Below are positions 1-9,098 of a stretch of DNA of 64,000 nucleotides, piece by piece (within the stretch, counting starts at the first letter, position 1; every line of letters begins with the position of its first letter). The stretch lies in assembly GCF_014203235.1 (NCBI RefSeq), contig NZ_JACHIN010000001.1, positions 1,581,450 to 1,645,449 on the forward strand. The letters run 5' to 3'. The translations under genes were made by a program, and so were the position numbers. The notes beneath the pieces were generated by a model. That model made no database searches. It saw only the letters and a program-made list of their open reading frames with translations, and was not told where the DNA came from. Source of the stretch: Nonomuraea endophytica (GTDB taxonomy: Bacteria > Actinomycetota > Actinomycetes > Streptosporangiales > Streptosporangiaceae).

Positions 1-1333
1 CCGAGGGCAGGTCGGCCAGCTTGACCCGGCTGGTGACGATCGCCGCGCATCCGGGCGTGCCCGGCAGCAGCGGGCTGACCTGCTGGGCGTCGCGGGCGTT
101 GTCGAGCAGCACCAGGATGCGCCGCTCGGCCAGCAGCGAGCGATACAGCGCCGAGCGCTCCGACAGCCCTTCCGGGATCACGTCCGGCGGGATGCCCAGC
201 GCACGCAGGAACGCGCCCAGCGCCGACTCCGGCGCGGTCGCCTCGTCGGTGTAGCCGCGCAGGTCGGCGTAGAGCTGGCCGTCGGGGAACTGGTCGTCGG
301 ACAGGTGCGCCACGTGCACGGCCAGCGCCGTCTTGCCCACGCCGCCGATGCCGCAGATCGCCGCGACCGGGACACCCTCGTGGGTGCCGCTGTGCGCCGA
401 GGACAGCAGCGTGCGCAGCCGTCCGGCGATCTCTTTTCGGCCGGTGAAGTCGTTGACCGCGGCGGGAAGCTGCGCCGGGCGCGGCAGCTCGTGCGCCGGC
501 TCCTCCACGTCCTCGGTGTCGTCGCTGAGGTCGACCACGATCGAGACGGCCAGCGCCGGGTCGGCGGCCAGGATGCGCTGGTGCAGCACGGTCAGCTCGC
601 GGCTGGGCTCCACGCCCAGCTCCTCGATCAGCGCCTCGCGGGTCTCGGTGAACACCGCCAGCGCGTCACCCTGCCGGCCGCACCGGTACAGGGCCAGCAT
701 CAGCTGGGCGCGCAGCCGTTCACGCAGGGGGTGGTCGGCGGTCAGCGCGACCAGCTCGGAGACGATCGCGGCGTGGTTGCCGAGCTCGAGGTCGACGTCC
801 ATGAGCGTCTCGACCACGCTGAGGCGGCGCTCGATCAGCCGGTCGCGCTGGTGGTCGGCGTACGGGCCGACGGCGCCGGCCAGCGGCTCGCCCTCGAACA
901 ACGCCAGCGCGTCGCGCATGCCTTTGGCCGCCTCCCCGGGCTTTCCCGCCCGGCGGGCGGCGTCGGCCTCGGTGATGCCGCGTTCGAAGCGGGTCAGGTC
1001 AAGGGCGCCGTCAGGCAGGCGCAGCGCGTACCCGCGGCCGACGGAGGTCAGCAGCTCGGGACGGGTGCGCGCGGGACGGTCGGGCTCCAGCACCGTGCGC
1101 AATCGGGAGACGTAGGTGCGCAACGCGCCCAGCGCGCGCGGCGGCGCGTCCTCGCCCCACACCGCGTCGATCATCTCCGTCGGCGTGACCGCCCGGCCTT
1201 CCCGCAACAGAAGCATGCCCAGAATGGAGCGCTGCAACGGGGTACCCAAATCGACTTCCTGGTCGCCGCGCCACGCGCGAACGGGACCGAGCACAGCGAA
1301 GCGCAGCTCGCTTTCGATGGCGTGACCAGCCAT
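1..1333 (-). CDS. SARP/AfsR-type transcriptional activator with NB-ARC domain, C-terminus outside window
   Basis: Only the first 444 codons lie in the window. They read as an OmpR-like winged-helix DNA-binding domain (about residues 5-95), then a bacterial transcriptional activation domain (BTAD, about 100-245), a short acidic linker, and the start of an NB-ARC type ATPase with Walker A GIGGVGKT. This order is that of AfsR/SARP regulators, which activate antibiotic or other specialised-metabolite genes. The start chosen is the ATG at 1333, preceded by a GGGAG-like ribosome site. No biosynthetic cluster is visible on the window side, so its targets, if local, would lie to the left. The family call is secure; the target is unknown. 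Confidence 0.9.
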   Translation of the reverse strand, partial: MAGHAIESELRFAVLGPVRAWRGDQEVDLGTPLQRSILGMLLLREGRAVTPTEMIDAVWGEDAPPRALGALRTYVSRLRTVLEPDRPARTRPELLTSVGRGYALRLPDGALDLTRFERGITEADAARRAGKPGEAAKGMRDALALFEGEPLAGAVGPYADHQRDRLIERRLSVVETLMDVDLELGNHAAIVSELVALTADHPLRERLRAQLMLALYRCGRQGDALAVFTETREALIEELGVEPSRELTVLHQRILAADPALAVSIVVDLSDDTEDVEEPAHELPRPAQLPAAVNDFTGRKEIAGRLRTLLSSAHSGTHEGVPVAAICGIGGVGKTALAVHVAHLSDDQFPDGQLYADLRGYTDEATAPESALGAFLRALGIPPDVIPEGLSERSALYRSLLAERRILVLLDNARDAQQVSPLLPGTPGCAAIVTSRVKLADLPS

Positions 1334-1534
1334 GCCGTGTGTCTCCCAGGCAATGGAACGATTTGTTACCAAATGATAGATCCATAATTGCCTAACACAT
1401 AGGCATGAGCCAATTCGTTAACCGAAGCGTTGATTCGCCGTTGATCGGGTGTTGAGCCTGGCCGGTGATGCTGATAGAGCAGCGGGCATGGCCCCGATAC
1501 GGGGGCGGCCGTGCCCGTCCCCATAGATATGAGG

Positions 1535-1563
1535 GGCCCCGCCCTGATATGTCGGGCGGGGCC
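1535..1563 (-). terminator. GC-rich hairpin downstream of the GNAT gene
   Basis: Perfect 10-bp inverted repeat (GGCCCCGCCC at 1535-1544, GGGCGGGGCC at 1554-1563) with a 9-nt loop, lying 14 bp past the end of the minus-strand GNAT gene. There is no T tract, as is common for actinobacterial terminators. Confidence 0.6.
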
Positions 1564-1577
1564 TTAGCGGACGGTTG

Positions 1578-2264
1578 CTATGCGGCGGCCTCGACAAGCC
1601 CGAGTCTGCCTGACAGGCGTTCTCGGACCGCGGGCCATTCTGAGCTCAAGATCGAATAGAACGCGGTATCTCGGACCGTGTCGTCGGCGCCTCGGCTTTC
1701 CGCTCGCCGCACCCCGTCGAAGTGTGCGCCGAGGGCCTCGATGGCGGCCCGGGACCGTTCGTTTCTTACATCTGCCTTGAGCGTGATGCGGTGGACGTTC
1801 CAGGTCTCGAAGGCGAGCGAGAGCATGAGGTACTTGCTCTCCCGGTTCACACCTGTGCCCTGGGCCGAAGCGGCCAGCCAGGTGTAACCGATGTCCGCCA
1901 CGGACGGGACGTCGCCCACCGTCGCGCGAGCACCCGGCGGCCAGGGCATGGGGCCCTGCCAGTACTCCAGGTTCATCAGACGGGTGGCACCGACCACACG
2001 GTCGGTGTGCAGCCACCGGATGGCGAAGGGCATCGTGCGGCCCTCCGCCTGCTCAGCCATGGCGGCCTCCACATAGGAGGCAACCTCGTCCCGGCCATGC
2101 GGGACGCGAGTGAAGGCGTAAGTGGAGCGGTCTTCACTCGCCGCGGCGGCGAGGTCTTCGACCGCCGCGAGGCTGAGAGGTTCCAGGCGCACGAGGCGCC
2201 CGGACAAGGTGACAAGAGCGGGCATGAGCACATGATGAGGGCTGCTGTGCCCACCTGTAACCAC
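1578..2264 (-). CDS. GNAT family N-acetyltransferase (RimJ/RimL-like)
   Basis: About 228 residues. The sequence has the RimJ/L-type GNAT layout: an opening beta strand with RLVRLEPLS, a central DIGYTWLAASAQGTG acetyl-CoA loop region and the terminal N-R-S-R-A-AIEALGA helix that packs on CoA. Such enzymes acetylate N-terminal amines of proteins or small molecules; the substrate here cannot be told. The GTG at 2264 is the upstream limit; an internal ATG at 2225 (reading MPALVTLSG) fits family starts better, but neither has a strong ribosome site. It is a single-gene unit closed by the hairpin at 1535-1563. Confidence 0.85.
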   Translation of the reverse strand: MVTGGHSSPHHVLMPALVTLSGRLVRLEPLSLAAVEDLAAAASEDRSTYAFTRVPHGRDEVASYVEAAMAEQAEGRTMPFAIRWLHTDRVVGATRLMNLEYWQGPMPWPPGARATVGDVPSVADIGYTWLAASAQGTGVNRESKYLMLSLAFETWNVHRITLKADVRNERSRAAIEALGAHFDGVRRAESRGADDTVRDTAFYSILSSEWPAVRERLSGRLGLVEAAA

Positions 2265-2328
2265 GTGACGCGGGTCAACATTTTCGGCTTGCGGAAAACA
2301 GGGTGTTTTCGCAGGTCAACCTGGAGAA

Positions 2329-3612
2329 TCAGCCCAAAGATTCGCCCAACTGTGACACCAGCGAGCGGTGCCGTTCACGTGGCCGCCGCACGGACAGTTC
2401 TTTGAGTCCCATGAGCAGGTGATCAAGGCTGCCGGAGATCCACGGAAGGCACAGCGGGTCGGCCGAGTTGAGGGCGGTCAGCCGCTCCTCGGTGCTCTCC
2501 CCGTAGAGAAGGCTCGTGGCCACCCGTACGCGCGCCGCCGAGGGGTCGTCCCCGAAGGCGTGGCCGGGCAGGACGCCGATCCCGTGCTCGTCGAGCAGGA
2601 TCCGGGTGACCTCCGCGGAGCCGCCCAGCCGCAGATGGCCGAGGTCCGGGTAGAGGTAGAAGCCGCCCTGCGGCTTGGCCACCGCGCAGCCCGCCTCGAC
2701 GAACCGGTCGTAGACCGCCCGCGAGACCTTGGCGTGCAGCCGGCGGCTCTGGTTGACCCGCTCCACCAGCTCCGGCGGCTCGGTGAAGGCGTAGGCGGCG
2801 GCGTCCTGGACCGGCGCGGCCGGCGCCGACCAGATCTCGCTGGCCACCGCGAGCAACTGCCTGCGCAGTTGGGTCGCGCCGTCCGGCAGTCGCGCCACGC
2901 CGATGCGCCAGCCGCCCAGCGCCAGGCTCTTGCTCAGCCCCGTCGTGATGACCGTCCGCTCCGGCGCGAGATCGGCAGGAGAGGTGTACGGCAGCGCCGT
3001 GTCGTGCAGCAGATCCCGGTAGATCTCGTCGGAGATGATGACCAGGTCGAGCTCGCGGGCGACCTCCACCAGCCGGTGGATGGTCCGCGGCGACGCGAGC
3101 CGCCCGGTGGGGTTGTCCGGCAGCGTCACCAGCAGCGACCGTACGGTCCTGCCCTGGGTGCGCGCGTGCAGCACCGCGGAGACGAGCTTGTCGGGATCGG
3201 GCGCCCCACCCTCGCCGGGGGGCGCCGGAACCATGATGGGCTTGGCGCCGACCAGGTCGGCCTGGGCCGCGTAGCTGACCCAGCTCGGCGCGGTCATCAC
3301 GATGTCGCCGCCCAGCGCCAGGATCATGCCGTAAAGGAGCGACTTGCTGCCCGGCCCGCACACCACGTAGTCGGGGTCGGTCGCCAGCCCTCGCCGGTTC
3401 CAGTAGCCCGCCGCGGCCTCGCGCAGCTCGGCCGCCCCCGCGACCGGGCCGTAGCCGTTGCGCTCGGATGCGGCGACCAGCTTGTCGCGCAGCGCCGGGT
3501 GGACGGGCAGCCCGGCCTCGCCGAAGGCGAGGTTGAGCACGCGTTCCCCGGCGCGCCGTCTTCGCTCGATGTCCTCGTTGGCCGCCAGCGTGGCGGAGAG
3601 GGTAACCGTCAT
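2329..3612 (-). CDS. PLP-dependent aminotransferase, class I/II
   Basis: 427 residues of fold-type I aminotransferase. Visible landmarks are the N-terminal NLAFGEAGLPVHPAL segment, the NGYGPVAGAAELREA substrate/PLP region, the DNPTGR motif, the ISDEIYRDL Asp-Tyr pair and the catalytic Lys in TTGLSKSLALGGWRIG, then the Arg of the ARVRVATS tail that binds the substrate carboxylate. The open frame runs upstream to 3762 but would cross the divergent LysR gene; the ATG at 3612 gives a normal family start. An ATG at 3648 is possible. It probably is the target of the adjacent LysR regulator. Substrate is not identifiable. The roughly 60-residue tail beyond the usual end is unusual but has no recognisable domain. 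Confidence 0.9.
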   Translation of the reverse strand: MTVTLSATLAANEDIERRRRAGERVLNLAFGEAGLPVHPALRDKLVAASERNGYGPVAGAAELREAAAGYWNRRGLATDPDYVVCGPGSKSLLYGMILALGGDIVMTAPSWVSYAAQADLVGAKPIMVPAPPGEGGAPDPDKLVSAVLHARTQGRTVRSLLVTLPDNPTGRLASPRTIHRLVEVARELDLVIISDEIYRDLLHDTALPYTSPADLAPERTVITTGLSKSLALGGWRIGVARLPDGATQLRRQLLAVASEIWSAPAAPVQDAAAYAFTEPPELVERVNQSRRLHAKVSRAVYDRFVEAGCAVAKPQGGFYLYPDLGHLRLGGSAEVTRILLDEHGIGVLPGHAFGDDPSAARVRVATSLLYGESTEERLTALNSADPLCLPWISGSLDHLLMGLKELSVRRPRERHRSLVSQLGESLG

Positions 3613-3642
3613 GTTTGTCACGTTCCCAGCGTGGTTGGATAG

Positions 3643-3683
3643 AGGCATAAGTACAAGCGAGGCTTCATGTGGGTAGGCATAAG
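3643..3683. promoter_or_regulatory. Direct repeat AGGCATAAG x2 between aminotransferase and LysR gene
   Basis: AGGCATAAG occurs at 3643-3651 and again at 3675-3683, a 32-bp spacing of about three helical turns, in the 79-bp divergent intergenic region. This is a plausible LysR binding arrangement; no footprint evidence exists. Confidence 0.45.
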
Positions 3684-3691
3684 GAAGTCCG

Positions 3692-4627
3692 ATGCTCGAT
3701 CTGCGCCGTCTGACCTTGATCTGCGAGTTCGCCCGCCGGGGCAGCATCGCCGCGACCGCCACGGCGCTCGGTTACAGCCCGTCGGCGGTGTCCCAGCAAC
3801 TCGTCGCGCTTGAGCGGGAGACCGGCACCGCGTTGCTCGACCGGACCGCGCGCAGCGCCGAGCTGACCGACGCGGGACGCCGTCTGGTGGCCCACGCCGA
3901 GCGCATCCTGGCCATGGTCGAGGAGGCCGAGTCCGACCTTTCCGCCCAGGCGGGCAGTCCCACCGGGCGCGTGGTCCTGACCGCCTTCCCGACGGCCGCG
4001 GTCGCCTTCGCGCCCGCCCTCGCCCGCACGCTGCGCCGCCACACCGAGCTGTCGCTCCGGCTCGGGCAGAGCCGCTCGGGCCGCGGCATGCGCGAGGTGC
4101 AGGCGGGCGAGGTCGACATCGCCCTCATCGACGACTGGTACGGCAGGGCCCGCGACAGCGACAGCACCCGGGTCTTCCCCCTCCTGCACGACCCCCTCGT
4201 GCTGGTGGTGCCCCGCAAGCACCGGCTGGCCGACCCCGACATCCCGCTCGACCTGGCCGAACTGCGCGACGAGCCGTGGATGGCGACCCCGGACGGCGAG
4301 CCGTCCCGGCTGGCCGTGGACCGCCTGTTCGTCGACGTGGGCGGCACCAAGCCCACGCCGTGGGAGTTCGAGGGCCTCGGGACGATCCTGTCGCTGGTGG
4401 CCAAGGGCATCGGGATCGCCGCGGTCCCGTCCCTGGCGCTGGCCGCGGGCGTGCGCGGCATCGCGGTGCGCACCTTCCCCGGCGACCCGGTCGGCAGGGA
4501 GGTGCACGCGGTGGCCCGTACCTCCAGCGTCCACCGGCCGTCGGTGTCGGTCACCCTGCGGGCCATCCACGTGGCCGCCCGCTACATCGCGGCCGATCTG
4601 GAGCAGCTGCGGCTGGCCGAGCGATAG
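3692..4627 (+). CDS. LysR family transcriptional regulator
   Basis: 311 residues. N-terminal winged HTH ([20 protein letters not shown], then [18 protein letters not shown]) followed by a periplasmic-binding-like effector domain. Divergently transcribed from the aminotransferase 79 bp away, the standard LysR arrangement for controlling the neighbouring gene in response to a substrate-like ligand. The downstream rnhB starts 10 bp after its stop and could be co-transcribed, although it is a housekeeping gene. Ligand unknown. Confidence 0.9.
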   Translation: MLDLRRLTLICEFARRGSIAATATALGYSPSAVSQQLVALERETGTALLDRTARSAELTDAGRRLVAHAERILAMVEEAESDLSAQAGSPTGRVVLTAFPTAAVAFAPALARTLRRHTELSLRLGQSRSGRGMREVQAGEVDIALIDDWYGRARDSDSTRVFPLLHDPLVLVVPRKHRLADPDIPLDLAELRDEPWMATPDGEPSRLAVDRLFVDVGGTKPTPWEFEGLGTILSLVAKGIGIAAVPSLALAAGVRGIAVRTFPGDPVGREVHAVARTSSVHRPSVSVTLRAIHVAARYIAADLEQLRLAER

Positions 4628-4637
4628 CCTCTGCCGC

Positions 4638-5309
4638 ATGGCGCCCACCTACGACATCGAGCGGCAGCTCCTCGCCCTGCCCAGCACCCGTCTGGTCGCG
4701 GGTGTCGACGAGGTCGGCAGGGGCGCCTGGGCGGGTCCCGTCACGGTCTGCGCCGTGGTGAGCGATCTGTCCGAGCCGCCGGCGGGGCTGACCGACTCCA
4801 AGCAGCTCACCCAGCGCCGCCGCGAGGGCCTCATCGGCGACCTGGAGTCCTGGGCCGCGGGCATCGGCTTCGGCGAGGCGTCCCACGCGGAGATCGACGC
4901 GCTGGGCATGACCGCGGCGCTGTCGCGGGCGGCCAGGCGGGCGCTGGAGGCCCTGCCGGTCCGCCCTGACGCGGTCATTCTCGACGGCGCCCACGACTAC
5001 ATCGGCCCGCCCTGGCCGGTCCGCCTGGAGGTCAAGGCGGACGCGGTGAGCGTCTCGGTGGCGGCCGCCTCGGTGCTGGCCAAGGTGCGGCGCGACGCGT
5101 ACATGGGCACGATCGGCTGTGACGACTACGGCTTCGCCGACAACGCCGGCTACCCCTCGCCCATCCACCTGACCGCGCTGGCCGAGCACGGTCCCACGCC
5201 CCACCACCGGCTGTCCTGGTCCTACCTCGACGACCTGCCGAAGTGGCGCCACCTGAAGCGCCACCGCGACCCGCTCGTCGGCGAGGGCCAGGAGTCCCTG
5301 TTCGGCTAG
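4638..5309 (+). CDS. rnhB: Ribonuclease HII
   Basis: 223 residues, normal length for RNase HII, which cuts the RNA strand of RNA-DNA hybrids and removes single ribonucleotides from DNA. The family signatures are all present: [15 protein letters not shown] near residue 20-34 with the two acidic metal ligands, LTDSKQL, the third Asp in [13 protein letters not shown], the [21 protein letters not shown] block and the [19 protein letters not shown] tail. Starts 10 bp after the LysR stop. Its stop codon overlaps the stop of the convergent FAD oxidoreductase by four bases (CTAG-type overlap). Confidence 0.96.
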   Translation: MAPTYDIERQLLALPSTRLVAGVDEVGRGAWAGPVTVCAVVSDLSEPPAGLTDSKQLTQRRREGLIGDLESWAAGIGFGEASHAEIDALGMTAALSRAARRALEALPVRPDAVILDGAHDYIGPPWPVRLEVKADAVSVSVAAASVLAKVRRDAYMGTIGCDDYGFADNAGYPSPIHLTALAEHGPTPHHRLSWSYLDDLPKWRHLKRHRDPLVGEGQESLFG

Positions 5310-6565
5310 ATCGGGTAGTTGGCGCGGAAGACGCCGTTGGGGTCGCGCCGCCGCTTGATCTCCCGCAGCCGCTCGTAGGCGACCGCGCCGAACGCCTGCG
5401 CCGCCTTCTCCCCAGGCTTCAGGAAGGTGTACGGCTTGCGCCCCTCCCCGCCCAGCGCGGCGGCCAGCGCGATCTCCTTGCCCTCCACGTCACCGGTGCC
5501 CGGGATGCCGAACATGTAGAGCAGGTACGGATCGGCCACCGGCCCCGCCGCGCTGTCCGACGGCCCGGCCAGCGCCCCGCCCAGGTGCCGGATCTGCACG
5601 CTGAGCAGCGGGTCGATGGGCCCGCTCAGCAGCGCGGCCGCGTGCTCCAGGCTCGGCAGCAGCTCGGCGTGCGACTGGCCGGGGCCCGGGTCGGTCGGCT
5701 CCTGCTCGATGGAGCCGAGCTCGTGCACGGGCAGCACGGCGTGGGTGTCGGAGATCAGCCCGGCGATCTTGCCGAACGGCGCGAGCAGCGCCCTGGCCTC
5801 CCGCTCCGGGCCGAGGTAGGTGGAGTCGAGCGCCACGAACGGCGGGGCGCCGGGGAACTGGAGCAGGTCCAGCCACAGGGTCAGCTCGTCCGGCGCCACG
5901 GCCGTCACCCGCCGGAACGCCTCCAGCACCTCGGGGGCCCGCTCGGCCGGCCAGAGCAGCCGCCCGCCGTACAGCTGAGGGGCGGGTCGCAGGTCGATCT
6001 CCAGCGCGGTCACCACCGCGAAGTCGCCGCCACCGCCCCGCAGCGCCCAGAACAGGTCGGCGTCGGACTCGGCGCTCACCCGGCGCGGCGCGCCCTCGGC
6101 GTCGACGATCTCGAAGGCGCGCACGCTGTCGGCGGCCCAGCCCCACTTGCGGCTGAACCAGCTCAGCCCGCCGCCGAGCGTGTAGGCGGTCACGTTGACG
6201 GCGGGGGTGCTGCCGGCGACGCCGGTCAGCCCGTGCGGGCCGGCGGCTTCGAGGAGCTTGCCCCACTTGACGCCGGCGCCGACCCTGGCCACGCGGCCGT
6301 CCAGGGTGACCTCGTCCAGGCGGGAGGTGCGCAGGAGGATCGTGCCCTCGGTGTCGCCGCTGGCGCCGTGGCCGCTCGGCTGGGTGGTGACGGTCAGGCC
6401 GTGCGCGGCCGCGTGGCGGACCAGAGCTGCCACGTCGGCGGCGTGCGCGGCGTGGGCGACGGCCAGGACGGGCTGCTCGATCGCCAGGTTCCAGGGCTTG
6501 GTGGCCTGCTCGAAGGCGGCGTCGCCGGGGCGCAGGATCGGGCCGTCGAAGTTCTCGATGTTCAT
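5306..6565 (-). CDS. FAD-binding oxidoreductase (BBE/PCMH type)
   Basis: 419 residues. The PCMH-type FAD domain is recognisable from [19 protein letters not shown] and the [20 protein letters not shown] segment, followed by [20 protein letters not shown]; the C-terminus [14 protein letters not shown] is the BBE (berberine bridge enzyme) tail. The usual bicovalent flavin sites are replaced in part: a His is present in SGHG but the second Cys site reads GGLSWFS, so flavin is probably bound through one residue. It lies 4 bp downstream of the AhpD-like gene and both lie behind the operator at 7025-7046, giving a two-gene redox operon probably governed by the Rrf2 protein at 7080-7559. Substrate unknown. 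Confidence 0.9.
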   Translation of the reverse strand: MNIENFDGPILRPGDAAFEQATKPWNLAIEQPVLAVAHAAHAADVAALVRHAAAHGLTVTTQPSGHGASGDTEGTILLRTSRLDEVTLDGRVARVGAGVKWGKLLEAAGPHGLTGVAGSTPAVNVTAYTLGGGLSWFSRKWGWAADSVRAFEIVDAEGAPRRVSAESDADLFWALRGGGGDFAVVTALEIDLRPAPQLYGGRLLWPAERAPEVLEAFRRVTAVAPDELTLWLDLLQFPGAPPFVALDSTYLGPEREARALLAPFGKIAGLISDTHAVLPVHELGSIEQEPTDPGPGQSHAELLPSLEHAAALLSGPIDPLLSVQIRHLGGALAGPSDSAAGPVADPYLLYMFGIPGTGDVEGKEIALAAALGGEGRKPYTFLKPGEKAAQAFGAVAYERLREIKRRRDPNGVFRANYPI

Positions 6566-6569
6566 GGTT

Positions 6570-7007
6570 TCAGGCTCCAGCGGTGGTGCGGACGGTGACG
6601 TTGATGCGGTTCCAGGCGTTGATGTTCGCGATGGCCATGACTAGGGCGGCCAGCTGCTCTTCCGTGTAGTGATCGGCGGCGTCGTCCCAGACGTCGTCGG
6701 GCACGCCCGCCGGGTTGTCGCTCAGGCGGGTGGCGGCCTCGGCCAGGGCCAGCGCGGCGCGTTCCTCGTCGGTGTAGTACGGCGCCTCGCGCCACGCGGC
6801 CACTGACCAGAGGCGCTCGTCGCTCTCGCCGGCCTTCTTGGCGTCGCGGGCGTGCATGTCGACGCAGTAGCCGCAGCCGTTGATCTGGCTGACCCGCAGG
6901 CGGAGCAGCTCCAGGGTGCTCTGGGGGACGTCGCAGCGGCGCAGGTGGGCCTCGACGGCCAGCAGGCCCTGGTACCCGGCGGTGCCGATCTTGATGCGGG
7001 CGGTCAT
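6570..7007 (-). CDS. Carboxymuconolactone decarboxylase/AhpD-like protein
   Basis: 145 residues. The AhpD core is clear: LLRLRVSQINGCGYCVDMHARDAKKAG contains the redox-active CxxC with the following His, then the DERLWSVAAWREAPYYTDEERAALALAEAATRL helices. Members act as alkylhydroperoxidases or peroxiredoxin reductases through the CxxC pair. First gene of an operon with the FAD oxidoreductase (4-bp gap). Its promoter region holds a CTGGA-N9-TCTAG element that recurs upstream of the Rrf2 gene, which argues for peroxide, NO or Fe-S-linked control. Confidence 0.92.
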   Translation of the reverse strand: MTARIKIGTAGYQGLLAVEAHLRRCDVPQSTLELLRLRVSQINGCGYCVDMHARDAKKAGESDERLWSVAAWREAPYYTDEERAALALAEAATRLSDNPAGVPDDVWDDAADHYTEEQLAALVMAIANINAWNRINVTVRTTAGA

Positions 7008-7024
7008 GGGTTATTCTCGCTTTC

Positions 7025-7046
7025 CTGGATGTTTAATATCTAGAAT
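7025..7046. promoter_or_regulatory. Probable Rrf2 operator upstream of the AhpD-like operon
   Basis: CTGGA (7025-7029), nine bases, TCTAG (7039-7043), then AAT. The same layout, with TCCAG as second arm, lies upstream of the Rrf2 gene at 7569-7590, and 16 of 24 aligned bases are identical. Confidence 0.6.
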
Positions 7047-7079
7047 CTGGCTACGGAAGAAGCTCGCTCAACCGCTTTC

Positions 7080-7559
7080 TCAGGCGCGCAGGCTTTCGAA
7101 GCGGGCGCGGGTGCCCTCGCGGGTGTTCGGGTGCTTGCGCTGCACGGTCGCGGCGATGTCGGCGACGGTCTTGCCCGCCAGCGACTTGCGCCAGGCGAGG
7201 TCGGCCTGCCGCATGGCCATCGAGAGCTCGCAGTGCGCGCGATAGTCGACGTCGTCGCGGCCACCGGGACCCTTGCGCAGGATGCCCTCGCAGCGGAACG
7301 CGTCCTCGCGGCCCTCGATCGCCGTCACGATGTCGAGCAGGGTGATCTGGTCGGGCCGCCTGGCCAGCCTGAAGCCGCCGCGCGGGCCCGAGGTGGAGGT
7401 GAGGATGCCCGCCTTCACCAGGGACTGAAGCTGTTTGTTGAGGTAGGCGGCCGGCAACTCGTAGAAGGCCGCGAGTTTCTTCGCCGTGACCGCCTCGTCC
7501 TGGTCGAGCCACGTCATGTTGACGCAGCTGTGCAGCGCCCACTCGACGCCCTCGTTCAT
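7080..7559 (-). CDS. Rrf2 family transcriptional regulator
   Basis: 159 residues from the ATG at 7559, chosen because an AGGA ribosome site stands 8 bases before it; upstream in-frame codons lack one. The N-terminal winged HTH reads EAVTAKKLAAFYELPAAYLNKQLQSLVKAGILTSTSGPRGGFRLAR, which is diagnostic for Rrf2 (IscR/NsrR/CymR relatives). Two Cys residues in the central part (FRCEGIL and RAHCELS, 14-20 residues apart) sit where Fe-S binding members place ligands, but a third Cys is missing in that stretch (another Cys is near residue 12), so cluster binding is only possible, not shown. Likely represses itself and the AhpD-like/FAD operon. Confidence 0.9.
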   Translation of the reverse strand: MNEGVEWALHSCVNMTWLDQDEAVTAKKLAAFYELPAAYLNKQLQSLVKAGILTSTSGPRGGFRLARRPDQITLLDIVTAIEGREDAFRCEGILRKGPGGRDDVDYRAHCELSMAMRQADLAWRKSLAGKTVADIAATVQRKHPNTREGTRARFESLRA

Positions 7560-7568
7560 CCGCATATC

Positions 7569-7590
7569 CTGGATACTAGACCTCCAGAAT
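7569..7590. promoter_or_regulatory. Probable Rrf2 operator between rrf2 and LLM genes
   Basis: Perfect dyad CTGGA (7569-7573), N9, TCCAG (7583-7587), followed by AAT, 10 bp before the Rrf2 start and 31 bp before the LLM gene. Matches the element at 7025-7046 in arm sequence and spacing. Confidence 0.6.
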
Positions 7591-7620
7591 AGGAAGCGCA
7601 ACCCGGTTAGCATCTGAGGG

Positions 7621-8655
7621 GTGCGCATCGGGATCTTTCTGATCGCTGCCCAGTTTCCCGGGCAGGCAGCCGGTCAGGCGCTGGCCCAGGTCGTGGAGTG
7701 GATCGAGGCCGCCGAGGAGGCCGGGTTCGACGACGTGTGGATCGCCGAACACCACTTCATGTCGTACGGCGTGTGCCCGTCGGCCACCACGCTCGCGGCG
7801 CTGGCCCTGGGCCGGACCCGGCGCATCGGCGTCGGCACGGCGGTCAGCGTGCTGTCGGCCTGGCACCCGGTGGCGCTGGCCGAGCAGGCGGCGATGCTGC
7901 ACCATCTGTCCGGTGGCCGGTTCACGCTCGGGGTCGGGCGCGGCGGGCCGTGGCTGGAGCTGGAGGTGCTCGGCACCGGCGTGGAGCGCTACGAGCGCGG
8001 GTTCGCGGAGTCGCTCGACGTGTTGTGTGCGGCGATGTCGGGGGAGCGGGTCGCGGCCGACGGGGAGTTCTTCAGGTTCCGTGAGGTGGAGATGGTCCCG
8101 GCGGCCCGGATGCGGCCGGTGGTGGCCTGCACGTCGCGGGCGACGCTGGCGCTGGCGGCGGAGCGTGGGCTGCCGATGCTGCTGGGCATGCACGTCGGCG
8201 ACGAGGAGAAGGCGGCGTTGCTCCGCGAGCACGCGGCCCTGTCTGGTGGTGTCGGGGGGCATGTGGCGGCGGCCGTGGGGTTCGTGGGGGACTCGACCGA
8301 GCGGGCGGTGAGGGAGCTCAGGGAGGCCATGCCGCGCTGGCTGGAGCCGGGTCTGGCGGGATATGTGCCGGTGGATGGGCGGGCTCGCCCGCCCCGCGAT
8401 ATCCCGAAATATGTGGACTTCTTGAGTCGGACGCACCCGGTCGGCGACCCCGATCTCTGTGTCGAGCGGATCCGGCGCACCGCCGAGGTCACCGGCCTGC
8501 GCCACCTCGTCCTCATGGTCGAGGGCGGCGGGCCGGACCGGACTCTGGACAACATCCGCCGCCTCGGGCGGGAAGTGCTGCCGAGGGCCCGGCGGCCGAC
8601 ACCGCCGGGCCCCGTGCCGCCGGCTAGCAGTCCACCAGCTCCGGCTTCTGGTTGA
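7621..8655 (+). CDS. LLM class flavin-dependent oxidoreductase (luciferase-like)
   Basis: 344 residues, GTG start. TIM-barrel luciferase-like monooxygenase family: MRIGIFLIAAQFPGQ start, FDDVWIAEHHFMSYG (the EHH motif of this family), RTRRIGVGTAVSVLSAWHPVALAEQAAMLHHLSGGRFTLGVGRGGPWLE central core, and DPDLCVERIRRTAEVTGLRHLVLM near the end. Enzymes of this class use FMNH2 or F420 to oxidise or reduce small molecules. The divergent Rrf2 gene shares its promoter DNA, so it may belong to the same regulon. The last 32 bases overlap the convergent SCO5389-family gene. Confidence 0.9.
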   Translation: MRIGIFLIAAQFPGQAAGQALAQVVEWIEAAEEAGFDDVWIAEHHFMSYGVCPSATTLAALALGRTRRIGVGTAVSVLSAWHPVALAEQAAMLHHLSGGRFTLGVGRGGPWLELEVLGTGVERYERGFAESLDVLCAAMSGERVAADGEFFRFREVEMVPAARMRPVVACTSRATLALAAERGLPMLLGMHVGDEEKAALLREHAALSGGVGGHVAAAVGFVGDSTERAVRELREAMPRWLEPGLAGYVPVDGRARPPRDIPKYVDFLSRTHPVGDPDLCVERIRRTAEVTGLRHLVLMVEGGGPDRTLDNIRRLGREVLPRARRPTPPGPVPPASSPPAPASG

Positions 8656-9010
8656 GGATCTGCGCCCTGGGAGTCACGAACTCGGCGTGCGCCTTCTCGG
8701 CCGACGGGTCGAAGACGGCGACCCGGTGGCAGTTCTGGAAGGCGAGCCGTACCCCGAAGTGGCGCTCCAGCGCGCCGCGCATCGAGTCGCTGGCGAGGCA
8801 GCGCAGGAGCTGTCCCCGCGCCTCCTCCGACGGCGGCGGTACCTGGTTGTCGGCGAACTCGGCGCCGCTCTCACCACGCTGCTGGACCAGCTCGCTGATC
8901 ACCGACCAGGCGTAGGGCAGGGAGTCGCGTACGCAGGCGACGAAGGCCGCGTCGTCGACCTCTCCGGCACGGGCCTGGTCGAGCAGATCGTTCGGAACGG
9001 TCAGCGACAT
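8624..9010 (-). CDS. SCO5389 family protein
   Basis: 128 residues, matching in length and motif content the actinobacterial SCO5389 family of unknown function: a short N-terminal VPNDLLDQARAGEVDDAAFV segment, RDSLPYAWSVISELV, the EFADNQVPPPSEEARGQLLR block, RHFGVRLAFQNCHRVAVF and the PELVDC C-terminus. No catalytic motif is apparent. Soluble. It ends inside the last codons of the convergent LLM gene. Family assignment is from memory of the conserved blocks; function is unknown. Confidence 0.85.
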   Translation of the reverse strand: MSLTVPNDLLDQARAGEVDDAAFVACVRDSLPYAWSVISELVQQRGESGAEFADNQVPPPSEEARGQLLRCLASDSMRGALERHFGVRLAFQNCHRVAVFDPSAEKAHAEFVTPRAQILNQKPELVDC

Positions 9011-9098
9011 GCTGTCTCCTCACTATGGAAGAAGGGGATCTATCTGACGCTAGGTGAGAGCCCCGGAGGGCTCCAGATGGCGGGAGGGGGACAGTCGT

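Noticed and set aside
3613..3762. Upstream extension of the aminotransferase frame to 3762
   Set aside because: It would run 71 bases into the divergent LysR gene and encodes residues unlike the family; ATG 3612 fits the known start.
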